A DNA stretch of 64,000 nucleotides, from the NCBI GenBank assembly GCA_900542355.1, contig UQNE01000011.1:1-64000 (forward strand). Reading direction: 5' to 3'. The translations under genes were made by a program, and so were the position numbers. The notes beneath the pieces are model-generated. The model was not told the DNA's origin. It worked only from the letters and a program-made list of their open reading frames with translations, and made no database searches. This document shows, one piece after another, positions 37,001-45,894 of the stretch (its first letter is position 1; each line of letters begins with the position of its first letter). Source of the DNA: an uncultured Bacteroidales bacterium. GTDB taxonomy: Bacteria > Bacteroidota > Bacteroidia > Bacteroidales > Paludibacteraceae.

Positions 37001-40000
37001 GAATAGCAGTCGCCGTGTACTACCACAAAGTATTCGCCTATAGTCTGTGCCGTATAGGTATCGTTAGTGGCATTGGCAATCGGTTGCCCGTCTTTGTACC
37101 ACTGGAACGAAAATCCTGTAGTGGGATAGTCGGTCAGACCAGTCTCCTGTGCCTGCTTTACACGCAGCGTGATAGAGGTGTTGCAGCCTGTAAGGACTCC
37201 TTCGGCTACAATTTGCGGTGTGGGGTCGTTGCACGCCACACTGAGTGTATAAGACGCCTCGGCGGGGCAATAGTCTCCATCGCCGTCATAGATAGCGGTG
37301 ATGGTGGTTTGCCCACCCATAAACGGAGTTATTGTCGAACCATCGTCGGAGATGGTGGCAACGGCAGTATTGCTCGATACATATTGAATCAATGCACCGG
37401 CCGGCAAACCGGTGGTGGTAAGGGTGGGAGCAGAACCGGTAGCAGCATACTCCCAAGATGCTACATTCCATTCAAGTGTTGTATTATGTTTGCACCATTG
37501 TGCGGTGAAGACATAATCTGCATTGAGCGGGAAAGATGAGGTGGGATAATAATAATCGTTGGTCTCATCGGTATAGTACAAGAACCTATACCCCTCTTTC
37601 GTAACCTCCGGCAAGGTGAGAGTGCTGCCTTTCTTTACGGTTTGGATAAATGTGCCGTCCAACTGCTTTGTCCAACCGGTCTCATCTGTCAGTACACCTC
37701 CATTGGGGTTGACAATAGCCGTTACACTGCCATCGGGTGTAACCGCACGCCATTGGGCAGTGAAGGTATAGTTTGCATTGAGAGGGAAAGTGTTGCCGGG
37801 GTGATAGGTGTCGCTATTGTGGTCGTGGTAAACGGTCAAGGTATATCCGTCCCGAGTGATGTCGGGCATAATTAAGTTGGCACCTTGCGGTATCTGCTTG
37901 GTGTACGTGCCGTCCGATTGCAGTATCCATCCGAGTGCTGCTGCATTGGGTATAGTACCGCCTTCGGGGACGATGGTGGCGGTAACGCTATTGTCCAAGG
38001 TACCCAAGATACGTATAGGCGTTCCGAGACGATACCCTGTGGTTGCCCCGTAGGAATAAATCTTGAGAGTAACCTTCCTGCAGAAAGAGATGTTGTCGGG
38101 ATTGCTGACACGAATATCATGTACTACACCTTGGGCCAGAGAGGTTGTTGTCTCTGATAGGGTGTTGTTGCCGTCGGTCATCTCTATGAGGAAATAGCAG
38201 GCATTGGAGATAGGCTGCACCTTGAGTTGTATATCGCACAGCATAAAACATTTGCCATCGGCTATGGTATATTCAAAGGACAGATATTTGGTTTTGTCTA
38301 ATTGGGAGGTATTCGGAATGCTAACCGTTAGGTTTTCTTTATTGCCGTCACCTTTATCCAATTCTTTTCCGCTTGTACCTAATGTAATTCCCGCAGCGGT
38401 AATTGTACTGTTGGCAGTCAGTCCTTCGGTTGCTGTGACAGATTCTGCCGTTGTCAAGGCTGCAGCCTTTTTTCCTGCCGGCAGGTTATAGATGACAGAA
38501 GATGCACCGCACTGATCGACCACATCGATGGTGGTAGAAAGAGTGGCATCACAATAGTCGCCATTGGCTGCTAAAATAGCCGTGATGGTAACTGTACCTT
38601 CACCCACGAAATGCAATTTGTTGCCGTCCACAATAGTGGCTACATTCGTATTGTTGGATTGGTATATAACTGCACCACCGCTGTTGCTTGTGGTACTTAG
38701 TTCAAAGTCTGCGTCTTGAACGCGGCTGTTTGTGGGCTCGTTTCCCCACGCAAAAGCGGGGGCGGTACAGCACGGACGAACAATCGACATATAGGTGATG
38801 TACGGGTTCATACTTTTAGAGGTACGGTACAGACATACCGCATTTTTGCCGACGGCTTCTGCAGGAAGAGGCAAAATGTTTTCACCGGTGGTAACTCCCG
38901 TCTTTTTACACCATAGTGTTTTACCGTTATCTGCATCATATAGTTCCAAATTATCCCCATCTGGTTTTTTAACTACATTCACCACTACATAGTCGCCTGC
39001 TTGGAAAGTGGCGTTCTTAAGTGTGAGTTTTACATAGTGTCCAGCCTGACCTAATTTGTAGCCGTCGGTGGCATTACCTTTGGCAACCTTTACTTCTGCA
39101 CTCCCTGCATAATTGCCCGAAAGAGTGGCACTGCTTGCACCGGTAATGGTGGCACGCATCATCTCGCCGCAGAAGGTATCCCATTCGGCGTAGAGGTTGA
39201 TGTCGCCGTAGAGGTGGTATGGGGTGGTGTAGTCTAAGTCTTTGAGAGTAAATGTTGTTTGGTCCCAGTCGCGAACTTTCCAATTCTTGAAGACAACGCC
39301 CTGTTTTCCTGCGGCGTTGGTAATAGCCGCTGCGTCGGTGGGTAACAGGTCCTTAGAAGCGTAGGTATAAGTGGTAGGTGTTAGTCCGTTGATGGCTTTG
39401 TTTTGACTATTGTCCTCGTTCTGTCCGTCCCAATAATATATATTGAACGAGACCGGTTGCCAAGTGGCAGTAAGTGTGAGGTCGGAAGTGATATTGTCTA
39501 TTGTTGTTTGGTTGGCAGGATAGGTAGTCTTGCCATCGCTCCAGCCTGCGAACTCATATATGGTGGTATTTCCACTTTCCGCTGTAATCTTGATGGTTGT
39601 GTAGTCGGGCAAAGTGAGTGCGCCACCGTCAGCCACTTGTGTGGTGGAAGTGGGGATTCCAGATGTAGTCAAACGGTCATACTCAGCCGGTCTGCCCTCT
39701 TGATAGGTGATAGTATGCAGGGCGGGATAGGTGACGGTAAGTTTAGGTGTGCCGTTGGGGTTGACCGACATTGTGAACAGGTAGGCACCTGCAATGGTGG
39801 TGGTTATCTTGGCATTGGTGTCATCTTTCCCTAACATACCAAAGTCCCATCCCGCACAGTTGGTAGATGTCATTGTGCTAGGGTTGCCGAACCATGAGTA
39901 TGTATTGCCCACTTGGTGCTGTATCTTGAACTCATAGGTGGTATTGGCAGCCAAGGTGATGGCTACTTGATTGTTGGTAAACGGATGTGTTAAACTGAAA

Positions 40001-41319
40001 TTGTTGAAATTGCCAGATACATACCAACGGTTTATACACTCAACAGGCGTATAGGTTGACCAAGAGCCGTTGCCTTTATCCCACACCCCTTCTGCAATAG
40101 TATATAACTGCGTATTTTTAACCTCACAATCGGCTGTTTGATTCCATTTGACACTCTCCCCAAAACTATTCTCTGTAGTGGAGGGGTTCATACGACAGAA
40201 GATGATATTGGTGTAGTTGGCGGGGATTTGTGCCATATAGACTTCCTCACACTCGGAAACACGGGTCATATCTGCCCAACCAGTGTTTGAAGCGTCCCAA
40301 TAATATACCGCAAAACGGGCGTTGGCTTGCAGCCAGTTGGAGTTGGGTTTTAAGTAAACAGTGTTGTCTGCGGCAATGGTGATTGTTGCGGAGGCGGATG
40401 TGGTGGAGCAAGAACCCGAGGAGACGATACAACGGTAGTAGGTGGTGCCCGCCTTATCGGTGGGGGGGGTATATGTATCGTTCGTTGCGTTGGATATATC
40501 TGCAAAGGTAGTGTTGTCTGTGCTGCTTTGCCACTGGTAGGTGAGTGCGTCTCCTGTTGCTGCGACCTGCAAAGTTGGCGTTGCGCCTACGGGATATGTA
40601 TCCGAAACAGGTTGGGTGGTAATGGTCGGTGCGGTGCAAGAAGGTAATCGCAGAGAAAATCCATTTAACACACAATTAGAAGTTCCAGTGGCAGTTACTT
40701 TGATAATATGTTTGGATGTTGATATATCATAGCGCCTAACGGTTTCTGTAGTAGAAGTCCCAGTGGTTACTATATTTCCATCAATTGTAACAACAAATGA
40801 TTTTGTTCCAGTAGCAGAGTTATCCTTGCCGTACATACTAAATTGATCATATCCTTCCACTTGAATAATCAATTCCGAGTTGCTACGATAATTCATGTTA
40901 TATCCAGACAAGGTAAATTCTTCTATTTTTTTGCCTGAGAAAGAAGAATTGCGTCCATCAACCTTATTGCTAATCCAATCTTTTTCTGTTGCCGTAGTAG
41001 TAGCAAATGATAATACTATATTATCCCCTGATGTAGCAGATGTTCCCGCCCAGATATAGTTTTTAGAAGGTTTTGTAGAGGAGAAGCCGTAGATTTCGTA
41101 CTCGCGATTCTGATACACAGTCAATTTTTGTTTCCAAGTGGTTGTGTAAATTCCCGGTGTGTGATATGAGGTAAGTTCTCCCCGTGCCCCGCACGACAAA
41201 GCGAGTGCAAGAAGTAGAAACAAAGTTCGCGAGAGCAAATGAGCGGATGCGAGAACTCGTGTAGATACGGTTCGTAGAGAGGATAAAACAGTGGTACAAT
41301 TCGAGTAGAAATGCTGCAT
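34042..41319 (-). CDS. Giant multidomain secreted protein with T9SS type A sorting domain
   Basis: 2425 residues. The signal region (LFLLLALALSCGARG) lies unusually deep at 33-47, so the true start may be internal. An N-terminal glycan-binding-like domain comes first. Ig-like PKD/immunoglobulin units lie at 230-315 and ~1365-1436. A starch/carbohydrate-module-like segment spans 318-420. InlB/Listeria-Bacteroides repeats (GYTLTVYHDHNSDTYHPGNT; GYRFLYYTDETNDYYYPTSS) lie at 545-730 and 1105-1275. The last ~72 residues are a T9SS type A CTD (LTICLYDAAGRLCATTS... QGVYLLRVSG... IVRKLTR). Predicted to cross by T9SS and be anchored at the surface as adhesin or glycan binder. No catalytic motif found. 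Confidence 0.85.
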   Translation of the reverse strand: MQHFYSNCTTVLSSLRTVSTRVLASAHLLSRTLFLLLALALSCGARGELTSYHTPGIYTTTWKQKLTVYQNREYEIYGFSSTKPSKNYIWAGTSATSGDNIVLSFATTTATEKDWISNKVDGRNSSFSGKKIEEFTLSGYNMNYRSNSELIIQVEGYDQFSMYGKDNSATGTKSFVVTIDGNIVTTGTSTTETVRRYDISTSKHIIKVTATGTSNCVLNGFSLRLPSCTAPTITTQPVSDTYPVGATPTLQVAATGDALTYQWQSSTDNTTFADISNATNDTYTPPTDKAGTTYYRCIVSSGSCSTTSASATITIAADNTVYLKPNSNWLQANARFAVYYWDASNTGWADMTRVSECEEVYMAQIPANYTNIIFCRMNPSTTENSFGESVKWNQTADCEVKNTQLYTIAEGVWDKGNGSWSTYTPVECINRWYVSGNFNNFSLTHPFTNNQVAITLAANTTYEFKIQHQVGNTYSWFGNPSTMTSTNCAGWDFGMLGKDDTNAKITTTIAGAYLFTMSVNPNGTPKLTVTYPALHTITYQEGRPAEYDRLTTSGIPTSTTQVADGGALTLPDYTTIKITAESGNTTIYEFAGWSDGKTTYPANQTTIDNITSDLTLTATWQPVSFNIYYWDGQNEDNSQNKAINGLTPTTYTYASKDLLPTDAAAITNAAGKQGVVFKNWKVRDWDQTTFTLKDLDYTTPYHLYGDINLYAEWDTFCGEMMRATITGASSATLSGNYAGSAEVKVAKGNATDGYKLGQAGHYVKLTLKNATFQAGDYVVVNVVKKPDGDNLELYDADNGKTLWCKKTGVTTGENILPLPAEAVGKNAVCLYRTSKSMNPYITYMSIVRPCCTAPAFAWGNEPTNSRVQDADFELSTTSNSGGAVIYQSNNTNVATIVDGNKLHFVGEGTVTITAILAANGDYCDATLSTTIDVVDQCGASSVIYNLPAGKKAAALTTAESVTATEGLTANSTITAAGITLGTSGKELDKGDGNKENLTVSIPNTSQLDKTKYLSFEYTIADGKCFMLCDIQLKVQPISNACYFLIEMTDGNNTLSETTTSLAQGVVHDIRVSNPDNISFCRKVTLKIYSYGATTGYRLGTPIRILGTLDNSVTATIVPEGGTIPNAAALGWILQSDGTYTKQIPQGANLIMPDITRDGYTLTVYHDHNSDTYHPGNTFPLNANYTFTAQWRAVTPDGSVTAIVNPNGGVLTDETGWTKQLDGTFIQTVKKGSTLTLPEVTKEGYRFLYYTDETNDYYYPTSSFPLNADYVFTAQWCKHNTTLEWNVASWEYAATGSAPTLTTTGLPAGALIQYVSSNTAVATISDDGSTITPFMGGQTTITAIYDGDGDYCPAEASYTLSVACNDPTPQIVAEGVLTGCNTSITLRVKQAQETGLTDYPTTGFSFQWYKDGQPIANATNDTYTAQTIGEYFVVVHGDCYSQSANTAKITSNADITPEVVALTRFQYYRPEHTYTDNADTRHLFAYKSAGEDSKACQIKAVIKHATKTAEKPDAEITDRSFLQTTDTPDENGRYTVTASLNAISTDIDNLLTAGDTIVVTLTPYDNCGTLATAYAQSLNIYITNKPALAFIISGADSYTRDNKKHKLHGDFLTGINKADLCKQSGSKWAESDQGTELPLYTALKNEFEVVPVNGYATFNLLNYEPFDIVMLTDFPKTDAINKDTHPAYGVLDSLAYIVDYRPMFSLKGHMAKKELTQWGTKGFIADPATPTINPQMNMTVLCYAHGIFDGLDEFDYKGGGTPVRTDSLNKILLDKDGNIVVRITDGGGYNKKKALQGFTAVDANNFVNIATIPEGKSNGSLITCCERQTNINARFLLLSVNADATSKITPIGQKAIIQGLHYLLKTDAANVSDCSVTFHNGGDMQNPGNGDHLWTTPTNWSTGRLPLKEQNIRIIANCIVNTTDASVANILIKDGNTLTINSDAALKTTGKIKQLNTDNTTSPLTNTNIITIKADANHTGALIHTTAEDETLAATVELYSKAYLVVTADGKKEKYWQYIGIPIKEAPIPENFRGAYTYIYSEQKGGNGWTRQFDGSSLHGDFSGYATSQPQAETFVLKGDLAATTDRRIRLTYTADGGQGSNLIGNSWTAPIRIDQLQTADFNGADATIYIYNTGRDDVKDNPSYIDGSTTAGQWMGIPINMVNTAEWKGLKVIPAMQAFQVNTGEETDLVLNYNRLVRSSTATDINTPLRTPKRTNDALSVMRVRVSDSHTYTDLYLAQHPFFSNAFDNGWDAEFVEGDGRSASLYAITPIGEMAVAAIPEIEGINLGFAPGKETEYTFSFGYTGSMLYLNDTRERRSTLITDWNTYRFTASDNDDANRFYISATPIEAQVPSGLVEVSDNHGVLTLSNPAHENLTICLYDAAGRLCATTSTADAMTDITLPATQGVYLLRVSGENTHIVRKLTR

Positions 41320-41460
41320 ATCGAGTTAGTATTAGTTAGTTTCTAAGGTCAGTCTCTTAAGTACACTCCGCAGCGGTGCGCAGGCGTACCTAATAAATCG
41401 GGTGCAAAAATAATACAATCTACTGAAATAGATGTGTAATAATTGACGGAAAAGTGTTTC

Positions 41461-41675
41461 CTCGTGGTATTACGACAGCCAGAACATGTAATTACCATAT
41501 AATTAGACATAATTTTCCACAGAGCATCGGAACAAAGAAAACATATAATTATCATTGGGTTTTGCAACATATAATTATCATGTAATTAGACATATAATTA
41601 TGCATTCATCATTGTGCATTCATCATTATGAATTATGAGAGCGGCTTGCCAGTCTTAATTCTTCATTTTTAATTC
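41461..41675. repeat. ACATATAATTATCATG dispersed repeats upstream of the giant gene
   Basis: Copies: TGTAATTACCATATAATTAGACATAATTT near 41488-41516, ACATATAATTATCAT at 41540 and the full ACATATAATTATCATGTAATTAGACATATAATT near 41571-41603, then simple ATGCATTCATCATTATGAATTATG. The remainder of 41320-41460 holds no gene; a TATTTTTG -7-like element lies near 41405-41412 (minus strand) but lacks a clear -33 element. Confidence 0.8.
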
Positions 41676-41948
41676 TTAATTGCCAATTATTCCTACCTCT
41701 TGCCAGTCGTGGAGTGTGGCTTGCGCATCTGCCAGTGCCTGCTCCGGGCTGACCTCATACTCTTTGAGGAGCAAATCAGCCAGTGTCTGTGCATCGAAAT
41801 CGGGGAACTGCTCCGCCTCACGCCATAGGTAGGCAGCAGTGGCGTTCATCGTGATCATCTTGTTGAAGTTGATCAGTTCCACACTCTCGCCCACCAAGAT
41901 ATACTCGTCTCCCAACGGGCGCAACCTAAATCCTTGTTTTGTTTTCAT
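41676..41948 (-). CDS. PqqD-family protein (RiPP recognition element fold)
   Basis: 90 residues from the ATG at 41948: FRLRPLGDEYILVGESVELI, the family core NKMITMNATAAYLWREAEQ and a C-terminal EVSPEQALADAQATLHDWQE. PqqD-like proteins bind leader peptides for peptide-modifying enzymes. An upstream start at 42038 overlaps the S26 gene as ATGA and would add 30 residues with a hydrophobic MIVAVAVAFPTHAALA stretch. No radical-SAM or precursor gene is visible nearby. Confidence 0.82.
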   Translation of the reverse strand: MKTKQGFRLRPLGDEYILVGESVELINFNKMITMNATAAYLWREAEQFPDFDAQTLADLLLKEYEVSPEQALADAQATLHDWQEVGIIGN

Positions 41949-42034
41949 GCGTTGCAGCGTTTTATGATTCGCCAAAAAGTCTTTCTGTATAGCCAAAGCA
42001 GCGTGGGTCGGAAAGGCAACAGCCACTGCCACAA

Positions 42035-42388
42035 TCATCCTTTCGTCAGCGGTTTGCGGTGCCCGCGACGGTTCTCTATGCGCACGACGATACCTACTAT
42101 ATCCGCCTGAGTACAGACCTCCTCGCCTTGCAGGTTGCCATCGCCCATCAGTACGATAGTTCCGGCAGACTCTATCCGCAGCACCCGATGTAACACATAT
42201 CTCCCTCCGACTGACTGCGCTAACACGATGTCGCCACGCCTTGCCGCACGGGTCATGCGCCGTAGCACCACACTGTCCCTTCCCCCTTCTATCCACGGCC
42301 GCATACTCTCGCCTTGGGGCGTAAAACAGACCTCGTGTTCCTCCGCAAGCAGCCGCTTTATCTCGGGGATCAATATGTCGTTTGCCAC
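42035..42388 (-). CDS. S24/S26-family signal-peptidase-like protein
   Basis: ~117 residues. Catalytic Ser in FTPQGESMRPWIEGG near 27, Lys-region VLRRMTRAARRGDIVLAQ, then RYVLHRVLRI and MGDGNLQGEEVC. No clear TM anchor, unlike standard leader peptidase. The open frame reaches 42439, but the promoter at 42409-42440 overlaps it, so GTG at 42388 (VANDILIPEIKRLLAE) or ATG at 42400 is the likely start. It overlaps a possible PqqD start, so the pair is one unit. Probably processes or exports a peptide. Confidence 0.8.
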   Translation of the reverse strand: MANDILIPEIKRLLAEEHEVCFTPQGESMRPWIEGGRDSVVLRRMTRAARRGDIVLAQSVGGRYVLHRVLRIESAGTIVLMGDGNLQGEEVCTQADIVGIVVRIENRRGHRKPLTKG

Positions 42389-42408
42389 TCTGCACGCCAT
42401 TTCGGCCG

Positions 42409-42440
42409 CAAAGGTACAACAAAAAATCCATTCTCGCAAG
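42409..42440 (-). promoter_or_regulatory. Promoter of the S26-PqqD pair
   Basis: Read leftward: CTTG, 20 nt, TACCTTTG. Predicted start near 42403, giving a very short leader; it helps rule out the start at 42439. Confidence 0.7.
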
Positions 42441-42881
42441 TGTGGTTATTAAAACATATAATTATCATGTAATTAGACATATAATTTTATTCTCCACAAG
42501 GGGCGTCTGTGTTCTCCATATAAATGCCACATACTACTCCATTAATTGCCATTAAAAACCATTAAAACTCCGTATTGGTTTTTCTCCATTGCACTACCAT
42601 TTGCTTCGTTTCTTACCTCAGTCGATATGAGCGGGCTTGGCAAGCCCGCTGCGTGGACACTTCGCGGATGTTTAGCGGTTAAGTGGTCATTAAACTATTC
42701 TTTTGTTCAGAATACAGAGAATGGAGAGATTGCATTATCGGGGGAGGACAAAAAAGAACGATTTTGGACACAACAAGGGCTGCCCCGAAAGACAGCCCTT
42801 GCAACTAATTAAAATTATGAAAAACAAAACTATCCGACAAATAGTATGCTCTAATTTATGAAACGAGCGGTATGCCCAATT
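42441..42881. repeat. Gene-free stretch with dispersed repeats and two hairpins
   Basis: 42452-42487 is another ACATATAATTATCATGTAATTAGACATATAATT copy. 42538-42568 has CCATTAATTGCCATTAAAAACCATTAAAACTCC. 42629-42650 is a perfect palindrome AGCGGGCTTGgCAAGCCCGCT. 42690-42735 (ATTAAACTATTCTTTTGTTCAGAATACAGAGAATGG) matches 33447-33493. 42774-42801 is a CAAGGGCTG/CAGCCCTTG hairpin that may end the 42882 gene. No gene seen. Confidence 0.7.
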
Positions 42882-43883
42882 TTACTCTGCGAGCAGTGCG
42901 CCCAGTGCGTTGTATTTTATGCCGTTGCGCTCGATCACTACCTGACCGTCGATAATGCGTTTTACAGCCTTGCCTTGGAGTGTAGTATTGTCGATAGCGG
43001 TATCGCTGAGTTTCTCAACGGTAGCACCTTCTGCGAAACCAATGTTACGATTGCCGGAACTTGTGGTACGAACGCCTAACTTACCCGTTACAGCCACTTT
43101 ATCGCCTTTAACAATAGGCTCTGTAGGAACACCACGATAAACCTCGAGGGTTGCACCCTTCTGAGCATCTGCGTCTGCACCAAAGTAGAAAGTTTGGTTC
43201 TTATACTGATCGCTATAGTCATAAACCGTAGCAGCAACACCTTCTACACGATATACTTTGTCGGTGTAAGCACCTACCTCCATACCCTCACAGAGTGCGA
43301 TAGCGTCAGCCATCGAAATCTTCTCTGCCTCTACTACCGGTTCATTGGGTTTCTCGGTACCATCACCAAGGATAGTTACTTTGTCCACCTCGTAGGTAGG
43401 AGCCACTTCTGCTGTGCTAGTGTAAGCGAAAGCAATTTTAACGGTCTTACCTGCATAGTCGTTGATAGCCACTTCGTCCTCTTGGAAAGTCCAACTTGTA
43501 CCGGCAGGCATAGCAATCGAAAGATCAGCCCAGTTAGCACCATTGTCGGCAGAAATCTTTATGGATACAGTGTTAGGTTTACCTTTCAAGAAATTCAGTG
43601 CATGATTTACCTTGAGTGTAGCCGTAGTAGCGGAGGTAAGGTCGATAGAGGGAGAAATCAACCAAGCCTCAGTTGCTACATTTGTTTGGTTGATGTAAGC
43701 ACTGGCTTTCATACCGAACGTAGCATCGTGTCTCCACACATAAGTAGCAGAACCAAGTTCTTTGTTATCGATTGTCCACTCACCTTGACCTTGTGTAAAG
43801 TCGATAGAGTACATGGTAACATCTGCGGCAAACAGCATTGCGCTTGCGCAAACAGCCATCACGAAAGAGAAAATTTTCTTCAT
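42882..43883 (-). CDS. Secreted beta-rich protein with the shared C-terminal tail
   Basis: 333 residues. Signal peptide MKKIFSFVMAVCASAMLFA; N-terminal jelly-roll-like domain (20-175) of the choice-of-anchor-J type (WTIDNKELGSATYVWRHDA, AWLISPSIDLTSATTATLKV, TWTFQEDEVAINDYAGKTVK, VDKVTILGD); an OB-fold-like module at 190-290 (VYRVEGVAATVYDYSDQYKN, GDKVAVTGKLGV). The tail IDNTTLQGKAVKRIIDGQVV...NGIKYNALG matches those of the 9367 and 46164 proteins. No enzyme motif. Likely surface-bound or outer-membrane-vesicle cargo. Own consensus promoter. Confidence 0.75.
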   Translation of the reverse strand: MKKIFSFVMAVCASAMLFAADVTMYSIDFTQGQGEWTIDNKELGSATYVWRHDATFGMKASAYINQTNVATEAWLISPSIDLTSATTATLKVNHALNFLKGKPNTVSIKISADNGANWADLSIAMPAGTSWTFQEDEVAINDYAGKTVKIAFAYTSTAEVAPTYEVDKVTILGDGTEKPNEPVVEAEKISMADAIALCEGMEVGAYTDKVYRVEGVAATVYDYSDQYKNQTFYFGADADAQKGATLEVYRGVPTEPIVKGDKVAVTGKLGVRTTSSGNRNIGFAEGATVEKLSDTAIDNTTLQGKAVKRIIDGQVVIERNGIKYNALGALLAE

Positions 43884-43931
43884 AATAGATAGATTTTATA
43901 AGTTGAAAAATATTTGTCGTCTTTACAGGTG

Positions 43932-43963
43932 CAAAGTTACGCTGTTTTTTCGAGGTTTGCAAA
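43932..43963 (-). promoter_or_regulatory. Promoter of the secreted protein gene at 42882
   Basis: Read leftward: TTTG, 20 nt, TAACTTTG; exact consensus, ~50 nt before the start. Confidence 0.85.
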
Positions 43964-44136
43964 CTTATTCTGTGAAAAAATGATTAAATATACATTTTGC
44001 ACGCTATTTACCACTCAAAACCGCCCCAAATACTACACGAAAAAAACACAATGTATATCGTTTTGCACCTTACAACCTCGATACGGGACATACAGCCTTA
44101 CACCTCTCTATGCGTTGCAGGAGGTGTTTCGGTCTG

Positions 44137-45576
44137 TTATCCCACCGTGCCTTCGAGCGAGACCTCGAGCAGTTTTTGTGCCTCGACGGCGAACTCCATC
44201 GGCAGTTTGTCCATCACCTCTTTAGCATAGCCGTTGATAATCAGCCCGACTGCATCTTCTACACCGATACCGCGTTGTTGGCAATAGAAGAGTTGATCCT
44301 CGTTGATTTTGCTGGTGGTTGCCTCATGCTCCACAGTGGCGGTAGGGTTGCTGATTTGCATATCGGGGAAGGTATGTGCCCCGCATTTATCACCAAGCAA
44401 GAGCGAGTCGCACTGGCTATAGTTGCGAGCATTGTCGGCATGGCTTGCCACCTTGACCAGTCCACGGTAGGAGTTCTGACTATGCCCCGCACTGATACCC
44501 TTGCTGATGATACGCGAGCGGGTGTTCTTGCCCAAGTGGATCATCTTGGTGCCGGTATCTGCCTGCTGATAGTTGTTGGTTACAGCCACGGAGTAGAACT
44601 CTGCGCTGGAGTTGTCGCCACGGAGGATACAACTCGGGTACTTCCATGTGATAGCGGAGCCGGTCTCTACCTGTGTCCAACTGAGCCGTGCATTCTCGTA
44701 GGTGATACCTCGTTTTGTAACGAAATTGTAGATACCGCCCTTGCCGTCTTTGTCGCCCGGGTACCAGTTCTGCACGGTAGAGTATTTGACCTCGGCATCT
44801 TTGCGCACCACTATCTCCACTATGGCGGCATGGAGTTGGTTCTCATCGCGCATCGGTGCGGTGCAACCCTCTAAGTAACTAAGGTATGCTCCCTCGTCGG
44901 CAATGAGCAGTGTACGCTCAAACTGCCCGGTATTGCCGGCATTGATACGGAAATAAGTGCTCAGTTCCATCGGGCAACGCACGCCCTTGGGGATATAGAC
45001 AAATGAGCCATCGGAGAAGACTGCCGAGTTGAGCGCAGCATAGAAATTGTCGGTATACGGCACTACCGACCCGAGGTACTCACGCACCAAGTCTTCGTGC
45101 TCGCGCACCGCCTCGGAGATAGAGCAGAAGATAATGCCCTTCTCTGCCAAGGTCTCACGAAAAGTGGTCTTGACGCTGACCGAGTCCATCACGGCATCTA
45201 CCGCCATATTCCCCGCCAAGGCTGCGCGTTCCTCCAAAGGAATGCCCAACTTATCAAAGGTCTTCATCACTTCGGGGTCGATCTCCTTCTTGTCCTCCGA
45301 ATGTGCCTTTGGGGCAGCGTAGTAGGATATGGCTTGGAAATCGATAGCGGGTATATCCAGATGCGCCCAAGTAGGCACCTCCATCGTGAGCCACTTGCGA
45401 TAGGCTTTGAGGCGGAACTCAAGCAACCACTCGGGTTCGCCTTTCTTGTGGGAGATAGTACGGATGATATCCTCGTTTAGCCCGCGCGACAAGATGTCGG
45501 TTTCTACGTCGGTGGTAAAACCATACTTATACTCTTGCCCCGTGATGTCTTCTATTATTTCGTTTTCTTTTTCCAT
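44137..45576 (-). CDS. sufB: Fe-S cluster assembly scaffold SufB
   Basis: 479 residues, standard length. Works with SufC and SufD as the SufBC2D scaffold. Recognisable: YKYGFTTDVETDILSRGLNE, YSEKKGEPEWLLEFRLKAY-type region near 40-60, AVFSDGSFVYIPKGVRCPME near 195, YLEGCTAPMRDENQLHAAIV near 255, SSAEFYSVAVTNNYQQADTG near 325 and YCQQRGIGVEDAVGLIINGY near 430. sufC/sufD would be expected next but are absent: the neighbour downstream is a secreted-protein gene, so this locus is split or sufB stands alone. Confidence 0.95.
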   Translation of the reverse strand: MEKENEIIEDITGQEYKYGFTTDVETDILSRGLNEDIIRTISHKKGEPEWLLEFRLKAYRKWLTMEVPTWAHLDIPAIDFQAISYYAAPKAHSEDKKEIDPEVMKTFDKLGIPLEERAALAGNMAVDAVMDSVSVKTTFRETLAEKGIIFCSISEAVREHEDLVREYLGSVVPYTDNFYAALNSAVFSDGSFVYIPKGVRCPMELSTYFRINAGNTGQFERTLLIADEGAYLSYLEGCTAPMRDENQLHAAIVEIVVRKDAEVKYSTVQNWYPGDKDGKGGIYNFVTKRGITYENARLSWTQVETGSAITWKYPSCILRGDNSSAEFYSVAVTNNYQQADTGTKMIHLGKNTRSRIISKGISAGHSQNSYRGLVKVASHADNARNYSQCDSLLLGDKCGAHTFPDMQISNPTATVEHEATTSKINEDQLFYCQQRGIGVEDAVGLIINGYAKEVMDKLPMEFAVEAQKLLEVSLEGTVG

Positions 45577-45655
45577 TGTCTTTGCTGTTTTTATAGGGAA
45601 TATAGAAAATCATAGGTACTATAGAGGGTCTAGGAAACCTAGATTATTCTGTATA

Positions 45656-45686
45656 AAACAAAAAGAACCGCCAATTTGACGGTTCT
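45656..45686 (-). terminator. Terminator of tRNA-Cys
   Basis: AAGAACCG/CGGTTCTT stem with 9-nt loop; minus-strand T-run (TTTTTGTTTT) follows. Confidence 0.8.
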
Positions 45687-45690
45687 TGTG

Positions 45691-45762
45691 GAGGTCGGTA
45701 GCAGATTCGAACCGCTGTCCCCGGTTTTGCAGACCGGTCCCTAACCACTCGGGCAACCGACC
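45691..45762 (-). tRNA. tRNA-Cys (GCA)
   Basis: GGTCGGT acceptor, anticodon stem CCGGT/ACCGG with loop CTGCAAA, T-arm GGTTCGAATC, discriminator U as in Cys tRNAs. CC but not the final A follows. Confidence 0.95.
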
Positions 45763-45792
45763 ATTATCTCTCCTACATTTGGAAAGCGGGTG

Positions 45793-45824
45793 CAAAGGTA
45801 CAACATTTTTCTGACATCTACAAA
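45793..45824 (-). promoter_or_regulatory. Promoter of tRNA-Cys
   Basis: Read leftward: TTTG, 20 nt, TACCTTTG; exact consensus. Confidence 0.8.
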
Positions 45825-45894
45825 TTTTTCACGCATAAAAATACCATTTTGAGGAAAACAGTGCAAAAACATGGAATTGCCATTGGTTCTTCAA

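Noticed and set aside
42036..42431. Long N-terminal extension of the PqqD frame through the S26 gene (to 251 residues)
   Set aside because: The extension is the antiphase of the S26 peptidase gene, is Arg/Gly-rich and overlaps the promoter.
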